Assembly (NCBI GenBank): GCA_029224185.1
Contig: CM055188.1
Span: 13,681,997-13,745,996, forward strand
DNA from: Karalla daura
Lineage: Eukaryota > Chordata > Actinopteri > Chaetodontiformes > Leiognathidae
Direction: 5' to 3'
Length of the DNA stretch: 64,000 bases
Below are positions 14,475 to 26,370 of this stretch, in pieces. The position numbers and the translations under genes are program-made. The notes under the pieces are model-generated. The model was given only the letters and a program-made list of their open reading frames with translations, did no database searches and was not told where the DNA came from. Position 1 is the stretch's first letter. Every line of letters starts with the position of its first letter.

Positions 14475-15559
14475 TACCTGTTTGACTGCAGAGAGCTGAC
14501 ATAGAGTAGATTCAGAGGATTCAAGGCAGCACTGGCTGAAAGTAAAAAACATTTCATCTGTGGACACAGTTATGTCACTCACACCTTAGAATGAAAAATC
14601 ATTGTCAAAAGGAATTGGGCATGTGTGCAGAGGTGCGTAGGTCACAACAGGTGCTGCTTAGAGACTGAAATGCAGCTCTTACTCATGTGACCTGCTGAGT
14701 AGTTGATATTGTTGCTATGGCATCTGGATACAGGGACACATTTGGATGAACACAGTAGACAAAAGTGCAGTCTGAGGTTGGATATTGTCGACCTTGAGGA
14801 AAGTAATGAGCTATGAGACAGCGAATCTGTGATTTAATATGACTTCCATCAGAAAATGGTAGCGGCTGAATTGCTGGGAAACATCACTACAGAGCACATA
14901 TGTTGGTTGTTCCCTTAATTCTCCTCAGCCAAGTATGAACAAATCTTCTTAACATTAGACATCTTAGACTTGAGTGGTGTTTCCTCCGACAAATGGCTCC
15001 AGATTTAAAATCTACAACGACCCATTTACTTCTCCCAAACACTGTTGTGGAGCTTGTCTGAAATCCATTACACTATATGGAGCAGATTTATCAAGACACA
15101 GATTTACTAAATTCATAATATGTTGTATTTTATTTGTTTTAAAGATGCAACCTTTAGTGCACACTGCTTGCAAGCAGATTTGTTTTGGGTGTTAAGTTTG
15201 CAGACATTTGTATACGCACAAAACAAATAAACCAGCTATCCAGGCCACAGGGCACACCTACCATTCAGTCTCACACCGAGAGGCAATTTAGAGTCTACAG
15301 TCAGTTTTCAGTGTTTTCAAAGAAAGGTGGGAAACCTGAGAACATGCAGAAAGTCCCAGGGATAACAGGCAAAGGATGCAAACTTCAAACTCAACCTGCC
15401 CCCTTTTTCTTTTGTCTCAAACTCTTTTCATTCTCCATGGACACGTTTCTCATCTGCCACAAACACACAAACACACACAACCAGGCTTTATGTATGAAGT
15501 CTCCCTTATGCTAATTCTACACCTCCATCCCTTCTTCGCTTGCAGCTCACATTTCCCTG

Positions 15560-15890
15560 ATGAACATCAGGCCGACTGCACCGTGTGAGCGCGAGCGTGT
15601 GTGAGTGAGAATCTCAATTAATGGGAAGGAGCACTCGCTGGTCTGGACAGGGAGAGCAAAATTGGGAATTAGTGGCTCTCAGCAGAGAAGTGGGAGCGAA
15701 TCAGATTTTATGACCTCGCGTGTATCAGAGCAGAGCGAGGAAGATGAGCTGAGAGGCCGAGCGATGGAGAGGCTGTGTGTGTGCAAGGAATTCTCAATGA
15801 GCTGAAATTAGCTTCACTTGTCTTATTTGCTCTCGCTCACGAGGAGTCGGGGGGACGCAGCTAACGGCCTTTATTTATCTGGGGGGGTTG
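15560..15890. other. Candidate regulatory or conserved block
   Basis: Unrepetitive island with several CpG-containing segments (15582-15600, 15693-15725, 15731-15765, 15833-15866). A GTGAGTGAG run lies near 15600. No open frame is recognisable. A role as enhancer or old exon is inference. Confidence 0.25.
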
Positions 15891-17024
15891 GGAGTTGTGT
15901 GTGTGTGTGTCCAGAGTGTGTGTGGTGGTATTGCTGCTGCTACTTCTGCTGCTGAGCATTATTGCCTCATTGCCCCCAACATCCTCCTCAAACCCCTGTC
16001 ACTGTGCTCATTACATCAGCATTAGACACATTCACCCCTGCCAGATGGATTTGATGCATGTGGAAACTAGGATTAAACGCATTTTAACGCTGCAGTTTTA
16101 AAAGATGTACAGGCTCGTGTAGATTTCCCACCAGACAGTTTTGAATGAGAACGTAATGAGACGTAAGTTCACGAGTCCCATTGATACGACTTACAACTTC
16201 CCTGGATTCTGATTATCTGAAGAAAGGAGAATTTACACAAACATATTATGAACATAGGTTGGATCACGGTTCTGAGATTCCAGAAGAGAACAAAACCAGA
16301 ACCAGATTCAACCACTGGCCACTGCTATTGTTGCCCACAGCAGCCTAGTTTGTGCCATGTTTCAGCTGGATGTGTGTGTTTATGCGACTGGCCAGGGAAT
16401 CAAGAAGGTTCACATTTTGTTGTTAAAACAGAGCGTCACATCATGGTGATTTTACTTCTGAAAAGTTTCATTGTGTGTTTGTGTGTGCCAGAGAGAGACA
16501 GAGATAGAGAGACAGGCAGACAGACAGACAGAAAGAGAGAGAGAGAGAGTTTGTTCGCCCTCTCCACTTTCTTCAGATTGCAGCACATTTTTTATGGCCG
16601 TCAGTGGGGAGGCTGATGGAAAGTGGCCATTATGAAGCAGCGCTGCAGCACAGAGCAATTTCAAAAATTGAGTAACCTTTAACTAGTGAGGAGGCACATG
16701 ATGTGACCACTTTTTGAGTGACCATTCTCAGCTGAAATGGTCCCATCCTTGGCCACCAGACTTGTATTCACATGCTTTTGACTTGCCTTTGCCTGTGACT
16801 CCAGCTCTGCCACCATGTGTCAGATTAGTTTTTATTCCAGGTTTAATCCTGGTGTGGAATCAGTGAAAATGGTTTCGATATTTCATGTCTCCCTCTGAAA
16901 TCCTGCTGTAACATACATGTTGCAGGAGTCATTCCTTCTTGTTGGAAATATGATTAAAGATGCTTTTTAGTTGAAAATCTATACAGGTCCCCGTGTCTGC
17001 ATAGGATACTGCAATTTCTAGCCA
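15891..17024. other. Noncoding stretch with GT and GA repeats
   Basis: A (GT)8-type run lies at 15896-15911, a short CTG-rich run at about 15930-15957, and a purine tract at 16490-16549 (listed separately). No gene or recognised mobile element is seen. Confidence 0.5.
16490..16549. repeat. GA and CAGA simple repeat
   Basis: Purine-rich tract with GAGA, then five CAGA/CAGG-type units, then (GA)n. Confidence 0.9.
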
Positions 17025-17133
17025 CTATCCAAATTCATGCACGTTTTGGTTAACTAGGGATTCTAAATTGCCTGTAGGTGTACGTTAAAATAGTCTCCTA
17101 CTTATGCCATGAAGGTCCAAAGTGGATAAGATC
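17025..17133 (-). repeat. Teleost-type dispersed repeat, decayed copy
   Basis: Contains ggttaactagggattctaaa, then attgcctgtaggtgt, and ends in a gtggataagatcatggatg tail. This is the same motif order as the reverse strand of the repeat family at 2371-2570 and 44688-44862. Short and diverged. Confidence 0.55.
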
Positions 17134-17394
17134 ATGGATGTATTATTTAATTAGCCCAAAGGTGGGGAAATATATGTTTTTACAGCATGTAAATAATCAA
17201 TAGAAACAACAGTGGTGGGAAAACATAGTAGAAAACAGTTAACATGTGTTGTGTCAAATCCCGATTCATTTGGCACATTCATAACAGTACTCGAGACCTG
17301 TGCAGGGCAAACACACACTAAAAAGTTGGTGGAACCCAAACTCTCCGCACATACTCCTATTCACCTGGGAACCCATCGGAAAGCGTGGCAGGAA

Positions 17395-17575
17395 CATGGA
17401 AATCCATACATGGGCGTGAATCATCGACTGTATATCCGGTTTGAAAAGTGAAGCCAATGTCGAAGTGACTTTTCTTGCAATACTGTCTGGTTCCAAAAGC
17501 CTCTAGCTCCAATATACACTCGACTAAAAAAATGTAGTTGTCAGTTATGAAATGATCTGTTAGTCAGCCTAAAAA
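17395..17575 (+). mobile_element. MITE-like remnant
   Basis: Carries catcgactgtatatccggt, aagtgaagccaatg, gaagtgacttttcttgcaat and aaaagcctctagctccaata. I recall this motif chain from short nonautonomous DNA elements of fish. Ends are unresolved. A 13-bp match to the terminus of the element at 17982 (catggatgtatta at 17133-17145) lies upstream and may belong to the same family. Confidence 0.4.
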
Positions 17576-17981
17576 TAATTCAGTGATTCATTAGATATTA
17601 GTGCTAAAGAAATATAAGGAATCAGGGCGTCTATATTTGACTGATATTGACAACCCTTGACAAACCATTGGGTGACATCACAGAGGTTTGGAGCTTCGTT
17701 AGCACTCTCACTTGTTCCTGGACATGACCACAGCTCCTGATCAATCAGGAGATGCAACTGGTCAGAAAAAAGGTAGGAAAAGGGATGGGTAGTAACATAC
17801 AATTTAAGTTGGGTATGTTTTGCTGATGCCAATTTAAGGTTATTTACTTTATTGAAACAATGTGTACTCATGGTGTGTTTGTTTTTCCAACTTTTAAACT
17901 ATGACTTTTGGCTTTAAAGCATTTCGGGCAAATTACACTCAACTGTCCAAGTACAAGGAATTATGGATGGCAGATGTAGAC

Positions 17982-18406
17982 CATGGATGTATTAAAACCT
18001 GGATAGGGTGCCACGTTCTGCTGGCAATCTGTTTTTACCAGTGGTCAACACTGGTATTGCAGCTGAAATCCTATTGGGGCCCAAAATGCATTTTCCCCAT
18101 AGACGGCTGTATGAGACGGCTGTAAAAATGCTGACAGGGCACCTTCAGCTGCAAACACAGCTAATAACTTATCTCTGTAATGCATATTGTATATTCTATC
18201 ATTTTCTATGTCTCTGAATATATGGATAGAAGCCACTGAAAAGCTTCTCCCAAACACGGATTGGTTCATAATGCCCATGTTGCATGATGGGAGTGACTCT
18301 ACTACGCAAGCTCTAGCCTGGCGGTATGTATCAGGCAATCAGCATCCATAGGACTGGAGGGGCTGCCATGTTGTGTCTGTTATCCAGGGATTATAATGCA
18401 TCCATG
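17982..18406. mobile_element. 425-bp terminal-inverted-repeat element (MITE)
   Basis: The left end begins CATGGATGTATTA and continues through CCTGGATA. The right end, read on the opposite strand, begins CATGGATGCATTA and continues through CCCTGGATA. This gives imperfect inverted termini of about 25 bp. The element is flanked by an exact 8-bp direct repeat atgtagac (17974-17981 and 18407-18414), which I read as the target-site duplication. It is too short for a transposase and has no recognisable coding. An 8-bp duplication fits a hAT-like mobiliser, but the terminal bases are not a classical hAT CAG, so the superfamily is open. Confidence 0.75.
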
Positions 18407-18414
18407 ATGTAGAC

Positions 18415-20190
18415 AAGCATGGCCAACCGTATGCATCTTTTTCTTTTCAATCACCAAGGGTGCTGCTGATTGCTCATTTGAGCGAAACAGAGGAGGACAA
18501 ATGGTGACAACAAACAAACAAAAAGCCCTTTGCTTTATTACAGAAATTGTCGACCGTAACCACACCAAAACAACAAACAACTCTCACTTTCTCTCAGCTC
18601 CTCACTCACACACCTACATACACACACCGGACCCCTGTCTTCCTCCACTAACCCTGCTCCCCCACTTTCTCATCCAGCCACTTACCTGCCCAGTGCCCGG
18701 TGTGGCATCACAAATTGTAACTGGGAGTACATCCATCTGGTATGAGTCCACAAGAGGGAAGTTATGGGTCTGAATGCCATTCCAAGATACTTTCACAGGT
18801 AGTAGTTTGGAAAAACACGAGTTAAAAACATGAGCCTGGAGCGCACCATTAATAGTTACGTTTGATGTTACTTTAAATAGTGATATATTGTTACTTTAAT
18901 TACTATTTTGTTATTATCCTAAGTTAAATTGAATAACTTTGCTTTGAGATTCAGGTGAATTATAAAGTTTGTTCTTCAAGGGAAAGTGTTTGTGTAGTGT
19001 TTGAGTATACTGACAACTAATGCATGTCTTTCGTGTTTATCTCTAGGGTTATCAACTTATTCCGTTTTTACGTTGATGTCCTTTGAAACTATCAAACCAA
19101 AAACCATCTTCAATAAAATAAAATCAAAGAATAGCTAGAATTGAGTTGTCCTTTGCATCCTTCAACTGATCAAACAGTGTTTCAAGTTTGGCATTTGTAT
19201 GAGGAAAACATGGCATAAAGTTAACATGAGGTAAGAGTAAATCTGCAAAACTGATATTTCACAACGACAAAACAAAATTCAGTGCCCGGATGTGTGTGTG
19301 GTGTAGAAGTCTTGATTTATTTTGAAGTTACTAACCTGGTGACACAGGCCAGAGGCAAACACTGATTGACAGAGTCTTCTTGTCTCACCTAGAACTTGAG
19401 TTTGGATGGATGTTTATTCCTGTCTTTAAATTCAGATGTCTTCATTATGCATCCAATTACAGCACCAAAGTCAACTCTGAGGGAACTGATCAAACATATT
19501 AAGTTTGTTTATTAGACAAAGGAAACAATAAATGTGATTTCATTGCATTATGTGCACTGACAGATGCCATAATCTTATCAACACCATAACATTAAGAATG
19601 CTGCATTCAGCTGTGTTGCCTCCAGCCATTGAAATTATGTAATATTGGCATCTGCTGTCATGAATTATGAAACCTTTGCCACTTTCCTTCCTTCTGTTCA
19701 GAGAGAAATAGAAACAAAATGAACTGAATAAAAAAAGTTTGTTTGAATGCTTTTTTGTTTGGCATTGCATAGACAAATCGCCCGCAGCACAAATATGTTC
19801 TAATAAACAACATTAATGCTGTTTTCGCAGGCCCTGACATGGTAACACTACTGCAGCCACACAGTAAAGCATGCAGAGAGTGGAAGAGGAGAATAATAAA
19901 CTCATGAAATAATAAAGTTCAATGGTGCCAATTCAGCAACACAAGTGGAACAAATTTGCAGCACCAAGTCTAAACCACAGGCTGGGGTCATCAGTTACAG
20001 AAATACACCATGGCCTGTTGTGGTGGGTAACACTTATCTTGAGCACAAAGGTTAAAACACAAATGAACTACACAGAGTGCACAGTAAAACGCTGGGACTT
20101 AAGCATGAGAAGATAAAGCATGAACCTCATAGTGCTGCAGACACTGCTACATGTAGAAGCACAAACGTGCACACATGCAGATGGATGCAC
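18415..20190. other. Noncoding stretch, no gene seen
   Basis: AT-rich sequence with no long simple repeat. An isolated CACA-type run occurs near 18601-18627. No recognised element or exon. Confidence 0.5.
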
Positions 20191-20192
20191 AA

Positions 20193-20248
20193 TGCTATAT
20201 TGCTATTGCTATGTAGCTATTGTATTATATTATATTGCTATCGCTAGG
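20193..20248. repeat. Degenerate TTGCTA/GCTAT tandem
   Basis: Repeated gctat and tattgct units (for example tattgctattgctatgtag), diverged into TATTA units. Probably an old hexanucleotide repeat. Confidence 0.6.
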
Positions 20249-20373
20249 CAACACAGATGTACTCAACCCTGGATATCACTGTTTGTCACTGACACAGTCC
20301 TCAGCAATCTTCCATCCTCACCTCCTCTTTCCCAGTCCTTTCCCCTACCGTACCACTATTTTATTTCAAGCGT

Positions 20374-20427
20374 ATTGTGTGTGTGTATGTGTATATATGT
20401 GTGTGTGTGTATGTGTGTGGTGTGTAA
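20374..20427. repeat. Interrupted GT/AT repeat
   Basis: GT units interrupted by TATG and TATATATG steps. Confidence 0.85.
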
Positions 20428-21078
20428 TTATAACTTTGGAACATCTCAGGATCCTGCCAGTGGAAATAGCCGGGGAAAGGAGTGTCTGGGCACCTCTTCA
20501 GCGACTGCTGCCCCTGCAATTTGGATCCACATAAGGTATAGATGATCGGATGAGATGAGTTGTATGTTGTGTTTAGGTCCTTGCATCTGTGACTGCAGAA
20601 GCAGGAACTTTGTTTTGTGTCAGTCCTCCACAGCTTTGGCATCTTTGCACAGTGAGGTTTGTGGAGATGGAGACAGACAACTGTCAAACCAAAACTGCAA
20701 ACTCAGATCGTTTCCAACTAAACCAACGCGCTTTGTCCCCATATCAAAAGCAGGAATGAAAGGTGGCTCTGTGAACTGAATTATGCCCCAATTATCAACA
20801 TTTTAAATCACTGCTTCAAAGTTGCTGATGCATAGGGCAAATATGACAATAGCAAGTACAATCCACCAATCCACTATCACAAAAATGTTTGCAGGATATT
20901 CCATGATGCACCCATCTCCTCCCACTTTCCTCACTCCCCTGAAGACCCTCCCAGCTCCGAGGAGCACTTTTGATTGGCTACAAGTAATTGGTTCACACTG
21001 CGTCTACACTGCAAAACAGTTGAGGACATCAACTGTGTATGCACCCTCATATGCATATACATGCTCAATGTATTTGTG
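20428..21078. other. Noncoding stretch, no gene seen
   Basis: Unrepetitive sequence. Frames here are short and unrecognisable. No splice-site and coding combination stands out. Confidence 0.5.
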
Positions 21079-21132
21079 TGTGTGTGTGTGTGTGCGTGGG
21101 GGGGGGGGGTGGGGGGGGTGGGGGTGGGGGGG
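21079..21132 (+). repeat. GT array running into G-tract, quadruplex-prone
   Basis: (GT)n up to about 21094 is followed by G runs of 12, 8, 5 and 7 bases (21098-21109, 21111-21118, 21120-21124, 21126-21132). The runs are separated by single T residues. Four or more G-runs with one-base loops is the most stable class of G-quadruplex motif, on the + strand. Confidence 0.95.
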
Positions 21133-23135
21133 TGAAACACACTTGGCTGTGAAACACTTCTCACTGTGATTATTAATTACATCCATCCCTTGCCACCTGT
21201 GTTTGTGTTTGAGTAGGTGTGTGTGTGTAGGTGTGTGTGTTTTTCTCCTCTTTCCTCCACTCTATCCAATCTTCTTATACAGACCATTTCGTCCTCCCTA
21301 TCTCTGTCTCATCTTCCTCTCCATCATCCTGCTCCTCGTCCTCACACAATGCAGGGGACCACGTTGACAATTAAGGGTGTAAATGAGAAGGAAGAAGATG
21401 GAGAGATATTGAATTTTGCTGAACTGTAATAGGGTTCAGGAGGAAGAGGAGAAGGAGGAAGTTGCAGAGAGAAGGTTTTATTTTTCTCTCTCAGGAGCAC
21501 TTTGCCTCTGCGGCCAATCACAGGATAATTTTGAGGGTCTGTCGCTGTAATAGGCCCCTGTTATTTTCCCTCAAACAGAGGACAGTTTCATGAACACAGT
21601 ATATGTGAAACACACTTTCAAAGAAAACATTTTGGATGATCGACGAGGAAAATGATGTGTTTCAATGCTGTAAACACAGAACTGGTGCCAGTCTGGGTCA
21701 AGGGTTGGTCGACCGTCTTTCAAAAGTTTTTCACTGCTTCTGCGTGTGCCAGTGTCTGCAGCCGGTGTTCAGGTGTGACAGTGATGTTTTAACATCCATG
21801 GAAACACCATAATTGTGAGAACCCATTTACACCTATTAACTACACCTGGCAGGAGAAACACTGTAGTGGTCTACAGGAGCAGACTTGTTTTCTGAACCAT
21901 CTTGAAGGTGGTTTCCTTCAGCACAAAGGGCATTCACAGGGTCACCTATTTCTTTTTTTTTTAATTTAAGTATTTTTTGTGCTATGTGGTTAGAGGAAGA
22001 GTTTGTCACCTTTTTCTCCTCAGAATTTTTCACTCATCACGTCAAAATGTATTCATCAGTTTCGAATTGGCTTTAATGCAGAGAAAAAAAATGTATGATG
22101 AAGATGATCACACAAACAAGCCCATTACGAAACTTTATAAGGCACAACCAAGTGTTGCAGTAATAAATTATAATGGGAATGTAATCTTTCAGCAAGAAAA
22201 CGTGTGAACTATAAAGTCTGTAGAAAGTGGCTGTTTGCATAAGAGAAAGGTCAACACGAAAAATGCAGGAAAAAGGAAAAGTGTGCAAACAATTACGGTT
22301 TGCCATGGGACAGATGTGGAGAGAGATGTGGACAATCTCAGCTAAATCACTCGCTTGGCGTCATTGTCCCCACAGTGAACCTGAGTGTAAACCTGCTGAG
22401 GACTTCACTCCTTTCTCGTCCATGTTTTACATCTCAACAGAAACAATGGCTCTACCTGCTCTGTCAATGTTGTCTTTTAATATGCATGAAGCCTTGTAGA
22501 AGCCCTGTTAGCACAAATCACAATTAACCCCTCTCTGTTCTTTTCAAACTAATCACTTGTCATTAATGCTGCATCTCTTCCTCTCTCCTCCTCTCATTTA
22601 CTCCCCTCTGTGAAGCTGTTGTCTCTGTCTGTCGGTCCATCTGCTCATCAGAGCACTTGAAACATCTTCACATCACTCTTGTTCCCCTTTTCCTACTGCA
22701 TACCTCAAAATTGCCATCAGTGAGGTCAGTTGTGGAAAGGTCAGTACTTAAATAAAATAATAAATAACCAGATAAATGGTTTCCAGTAAAAGTAGAAGTG
22801 CCACATTACCACCCTACTTTTTCTGTCTTTTAAACTTTTTTTTAATTAGCATGTTTTTAATTTCTAGAATCAGCAGTGCTGACCATATTATTATATATCC
22901 TGTTAATTTATAAACTCAATATTACTAATTGATATTGATATAATATTGATAGGTTAGTAGCCTGCAAGCCTAAATTTTCCAACAAATGTTGAATACATAT
23001 AAAAAATAAATCGATAAATATACTGTAAAAATGTGCTGGAGTGTCCATTATTACAGTCATTATATGCAAGATACATATGGAAAATGCACTTAAAAATATT
23101 TCAGCTGTGGCAATTAAGTCAAGCTGAGATGACAA
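21133..23135. other. Noncoding stretch, no gene seen
   Basis: Short GT runs at 21217-21242, a purine-rich patch at 21430-21470, and AT-rich DNA from 22740 to 23100. The end of the AT-rich part has a ccagtaaaagtagaagtg motif seen in fish repeats, too short to call. No exon recognised. Confidence 0.5.
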
Positions 23136-23168
23136 ACACACACACACGCACACACACACACACACACA
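23136..23168. repeat. (CA)n microsatellite
   Basis: CA array with one CG interruption near 23148. Confidence 0.92.
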
Positions 23169-23525
23169 AGAGCTGTCTATGCTGAGGTGCTGACACAGCG
23201 TTTCAGAAGAGTGTCTCTGAAGATGAGCAGCGGGGTAGAAGAGGAGGAACAACACGACAAGGATGAAAAAGAGTACGAGAGAGGGAGAGATTCATCAGAG
23301 CAGGCGTGAGTGAGATGACATGAAGTGGTACGCAAACAAAGAATTATGGGAGAAGTGATGGTGGGAGAAGGGAAGACAAAGGAAATGGTTTGAAGAGAGA
23401 GAGAGAGAGATGAAGGGAGGGACAAGGGACAGCCGTCCTGAGCAGGGGGGGCAAAAATAACTGCAGGGACCAGAGGAGTAAAGTGGGGTTGAAGGGGTGA
23501 ATCAGAGTAACAGAAAGGAAGGTAA

Positions 23526-23560
<35 letters not shown>

Positions 23561-23580
23561 AAGAGAGAATACACATAAAA
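23169..23580. repeat. Purine-rich tract with GA microsatellites
   Basis: G/A-rich strand throughout, with (GA)n at 23395-23411 and 23526-23568. The 170-codon minus-strand frame across it is a Ser/Leu/Pro-rich translation of the complementary pyrimidines and is not called as a gene. Confidence 0.85.
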
Positions 23581-23687
23581 GATGAGGCGAGTGAATGGAA
23601 GGATGGAGCAGCAGCTTAGAGATTAGCATGACTATTAACTGCTGTCTGACTGCAGAGCTCATTAAAGTCCACTGCAGAGACTCCTGC

Positions 23688-23690
<3 letters not shown>

Positions 23691-23723
<33 letters not shown>

Positions 23724-23802
23724 GCATGTGCATGTGCATGTGCATGTGCATGTGCATGTGCATGTGCATGTGCATGTGCATGTGCATGTGCATGTGTGTG
23801 TG
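23691..23802. repeat. GT array followed by (GTGCAT)12 array
   Basis: (GT)n from about 23691 gives way to twelve consecutive catgtg units starting at 23725 and ending at 23796, then GT again. The hexanucleotide phase is perfect. Each unit carries an overlapping GCATG motif. Confidence 0.96.
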
Positions 23803-23991
23803 AACGAGATCATTTTTTTTTGTCTACACTTGTTATGTGTGTATTTTTGAGCAGGTGTGCGTGTTGGTAGTTCTTGTGTGTATGCATGTGTGCGTATGTG
23901 TGTGTGTGTGTCTCGCAACAGGCCCCATGAGGAAGATGACACCAAGTGCCAACAGGATTACCTTGCAGGCAGCGGTATGGGTGGTCCAGGA

Positions 23992-23992
<1 letters not shown>

Positions 23993-24046
<54 letters not shown>
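23993..24046. repeat. (GT)27 microsatellite
   Basis: Uninterrupted GT array of 54 bp. Confidence 0.97.
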
Positions 24047-24047
<1 letters not shown>

Positions 24048-26218
24048 ATGGTGGACTCTGTGGCGTCTATCTTCTCACATCCTGAGCACACTCCCTAGTT
24101 CCTCTTCCTTAAAGCTCTGCACTTTTCACACTCACAGCCTCTGCCTCAGTCAGTCGCATGGTGCCTTCGTGCACAACATCCACACACACACATACACACA
24201 TTTCCCAGGCGTTATTGTGTCTGTGTCTCGCCCTCCATCTTTTTTGGATTTCTTACCTCATTCATTTTATGTTGACAACTTGCTCAGAAAATTATCATTA
24301 TTCAAAATTTTTAATGTGAAAAAAGGTTAAGCTGTTAAAATGCTGGCACTGTGAAGAGAAGTGCTGAGACTCAAGCTAGTAGATATGAGATAGTTAGATA
24401 GATTCTTTTTTTTTTAATCCAAGCACTTCAGTTTCAGATGCAGAGCCATCTGTTCCAGCTTTTTGCTTATATTTTACTTAAATATGGAGAACTTATTTCA
24501 TTTGAGAACAAGTTACTACACTTCTTCATTCTATTAACTCGTACCTCACAAGTTCAGAGTTGCACCGATTACAAATATTGTTGTTGAGTCCTGTAAATGC
24601 AGGACAATACTGCCTTTTGTTGTGATCTGAGTGATGTGGACTTTAACATGATGAAACTTTATCTAACTCTTTGAGTTGTAAATAAATACCAATGCTATCA
24701 ACCATGTGGAGACAAGCAAGCTGAAAGCTGTTTTTTTTTGCTTTTTTTTCCCCTTTTCCCTGTAGTTCTAATAATATCAATGCACCCGTCGAGGCCTAGG
24801 AAGGCAAACAGGCGACATATTAGGGCAGTGCCGAGTGAGTGACAGAGCAACAGCTGCTGGCTGTGGAGGTCAAGTTACCGAGACACAAGAGAGAGTAAAA
24901 ATAAACAGCAAGAGAGAGAACGAGAGAGAAAGTAACAAAGAGATGGAGAGAGTGAGAGATGAACACAACCTAATACGAGGAGAAAAACAAAGTTGACACC
25001 TTGAAGAAACGAGAAGGCAGAGTGACGGCGACACTCATGAGTTTGGCCTTGCAGTCTTATCTGCTGTGTGTGTGTGTGTTTGAGTGTGCGTGTGTGTGTG
25101 TGTGTGTGTGTAGACATGCCTCCTCAGTGTGTGCACAAACAAGCATGATTGATGAAGTCTCACATTGAGGAGCTTCATAGTCTTTTTGGACATAACAAAA
25201 AAACACAAGAAACACAATAATGACATACAATAAAACAATATGGTGTCCAGGGGCTACTAGTACTCTTATTCGGGAACAACTACTATTACTATACTACTAC
25301 TATACTATGTATACTACTATACTAATAATCTCAAAATAATATAACAATTATACTTTTTTTCATAGAGAACTTTTCAACCAAGAGAGATTGGTTAAACAGT
25401 TTCGTGGTAAAAATGAAATGGTACAATAAAACAGGGGTTTTGTATTCATTCAAAACAAATAGTTGCTTAACAGGAAAAATTAAAAAGCAATTGGAATCAG
25501 TGAGAATAGTAAAAAGTAAAATATGAGGGAGAGTTAATTAAAAACCATGTTAAATGAATACGTTTTCTGCTGTAATTTTCACAGAGGCTGCATCTTTTGT
25601 AGCTCCCGGCAGCATAGCCTATAATTTTGGAGTGTAAGTAAAAAAAAAAACAAAAAAACAAAACTAAACAAAACGAAAAATGCTGCGCTGCCAATTTTCT
25701 TGTGAATAAAAATGTGTGTAGAGCTCCTGAAGGAGTACAATGTTTGCAATATAAACTATCCCCAAACATTACAAGCTTTAAAAAAAAAAAAGCAAAATAA
25801 CTGTGAAAATGTTTCCGATAGTAAACTTGGAGCTATCGGGCTAATATGTTTTCTTGGTTTTAGGTCTTATACTCCTCTTTCCTCCCACTTTATTCTTCAT
25901 TTCAGGTATGTAGTTTTATACTTATCACTCTGAATCATTACCAGAGATGTTAATGGATTACGAGGCTCATAATCATCATGAGTGAAATATTGCAACCAAA
26001 TATAAGAAGAAATGTACATTAACACACCACAGCCTAAAAAAATAAAAACAAAAAGTTGATGCAAATGTGAGTGTGTCATTGATATAAGATACAAGTGTGT
26101 ATCAGTGTATGTGTCTGCGTGTGTGTGTGCGTATCTTCATGTGCAAAGACGAGTCATGGCCTGGTACATGCTGGCACCTGAATAATGCAGTCAGTGTGTC
26201 TGTAGCAACTGTAAGCAG

Positions 26219-26221
<3 letters not shown>
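24047..26221. other. Noncoding stretch with minor simple repeats
   Basis: GA-rich patch 24888-24960, GT arrays at 25065-25111, an imperfect ACT/TAC trinucleotide run at 25279-25328, and an A-rich AAAAC run at 25639-25679. No exon or known mobile element recognised. Confidence 0.5.

Positions 26222-26281
<60 letters not shown>
26222..26281. repeat. (GT)n microsatellite
   Basis: Near-pure GT array with one GC step near 26252. Confidence 0.96.
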
Positions 26282-26284
<3 letters not shown>

Positions 26285-26370
26285 TGTGTCAACACTACGC
26301 GGTATGTGGGGAATGTTTACATGGTTATGCTGCAGCTCGTGTGGTCGTTTGCAGCAGAAAGCTCACATTT

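Larger units (their letters stand above)
13529..15559. other. Noncoding stretch with small inverted structures
   Basis: No gene is seen. It holds the perfect hairpin at 13612-13638, a cryptic acactgtaac-like repetition at 13705-13790, and the facing GT/CA pair at 14403-14474. The remaining sequence is unrepetitive and its open frames are unrecognisable. Confidence 0.5.

Noticed and set aside
18045..18338. 97-codon minus-strand frame
   Set aside because: Lies wholly inside the 425-bp inverted-repeat element, which is repeated noncoding DNA.
23177..23689. 170-codon minus-strand frame
   Set aside because: Translation of the pyrimidine strand of GA repeats (Ser/Leu/Phe/Pro), so it is low complexity and not a gene.
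23857..24330. 157-codon frame rich in Cys and Val
   Set aside because: Centred on a (GT)27 array. The remaining tail has no recognisable domain.
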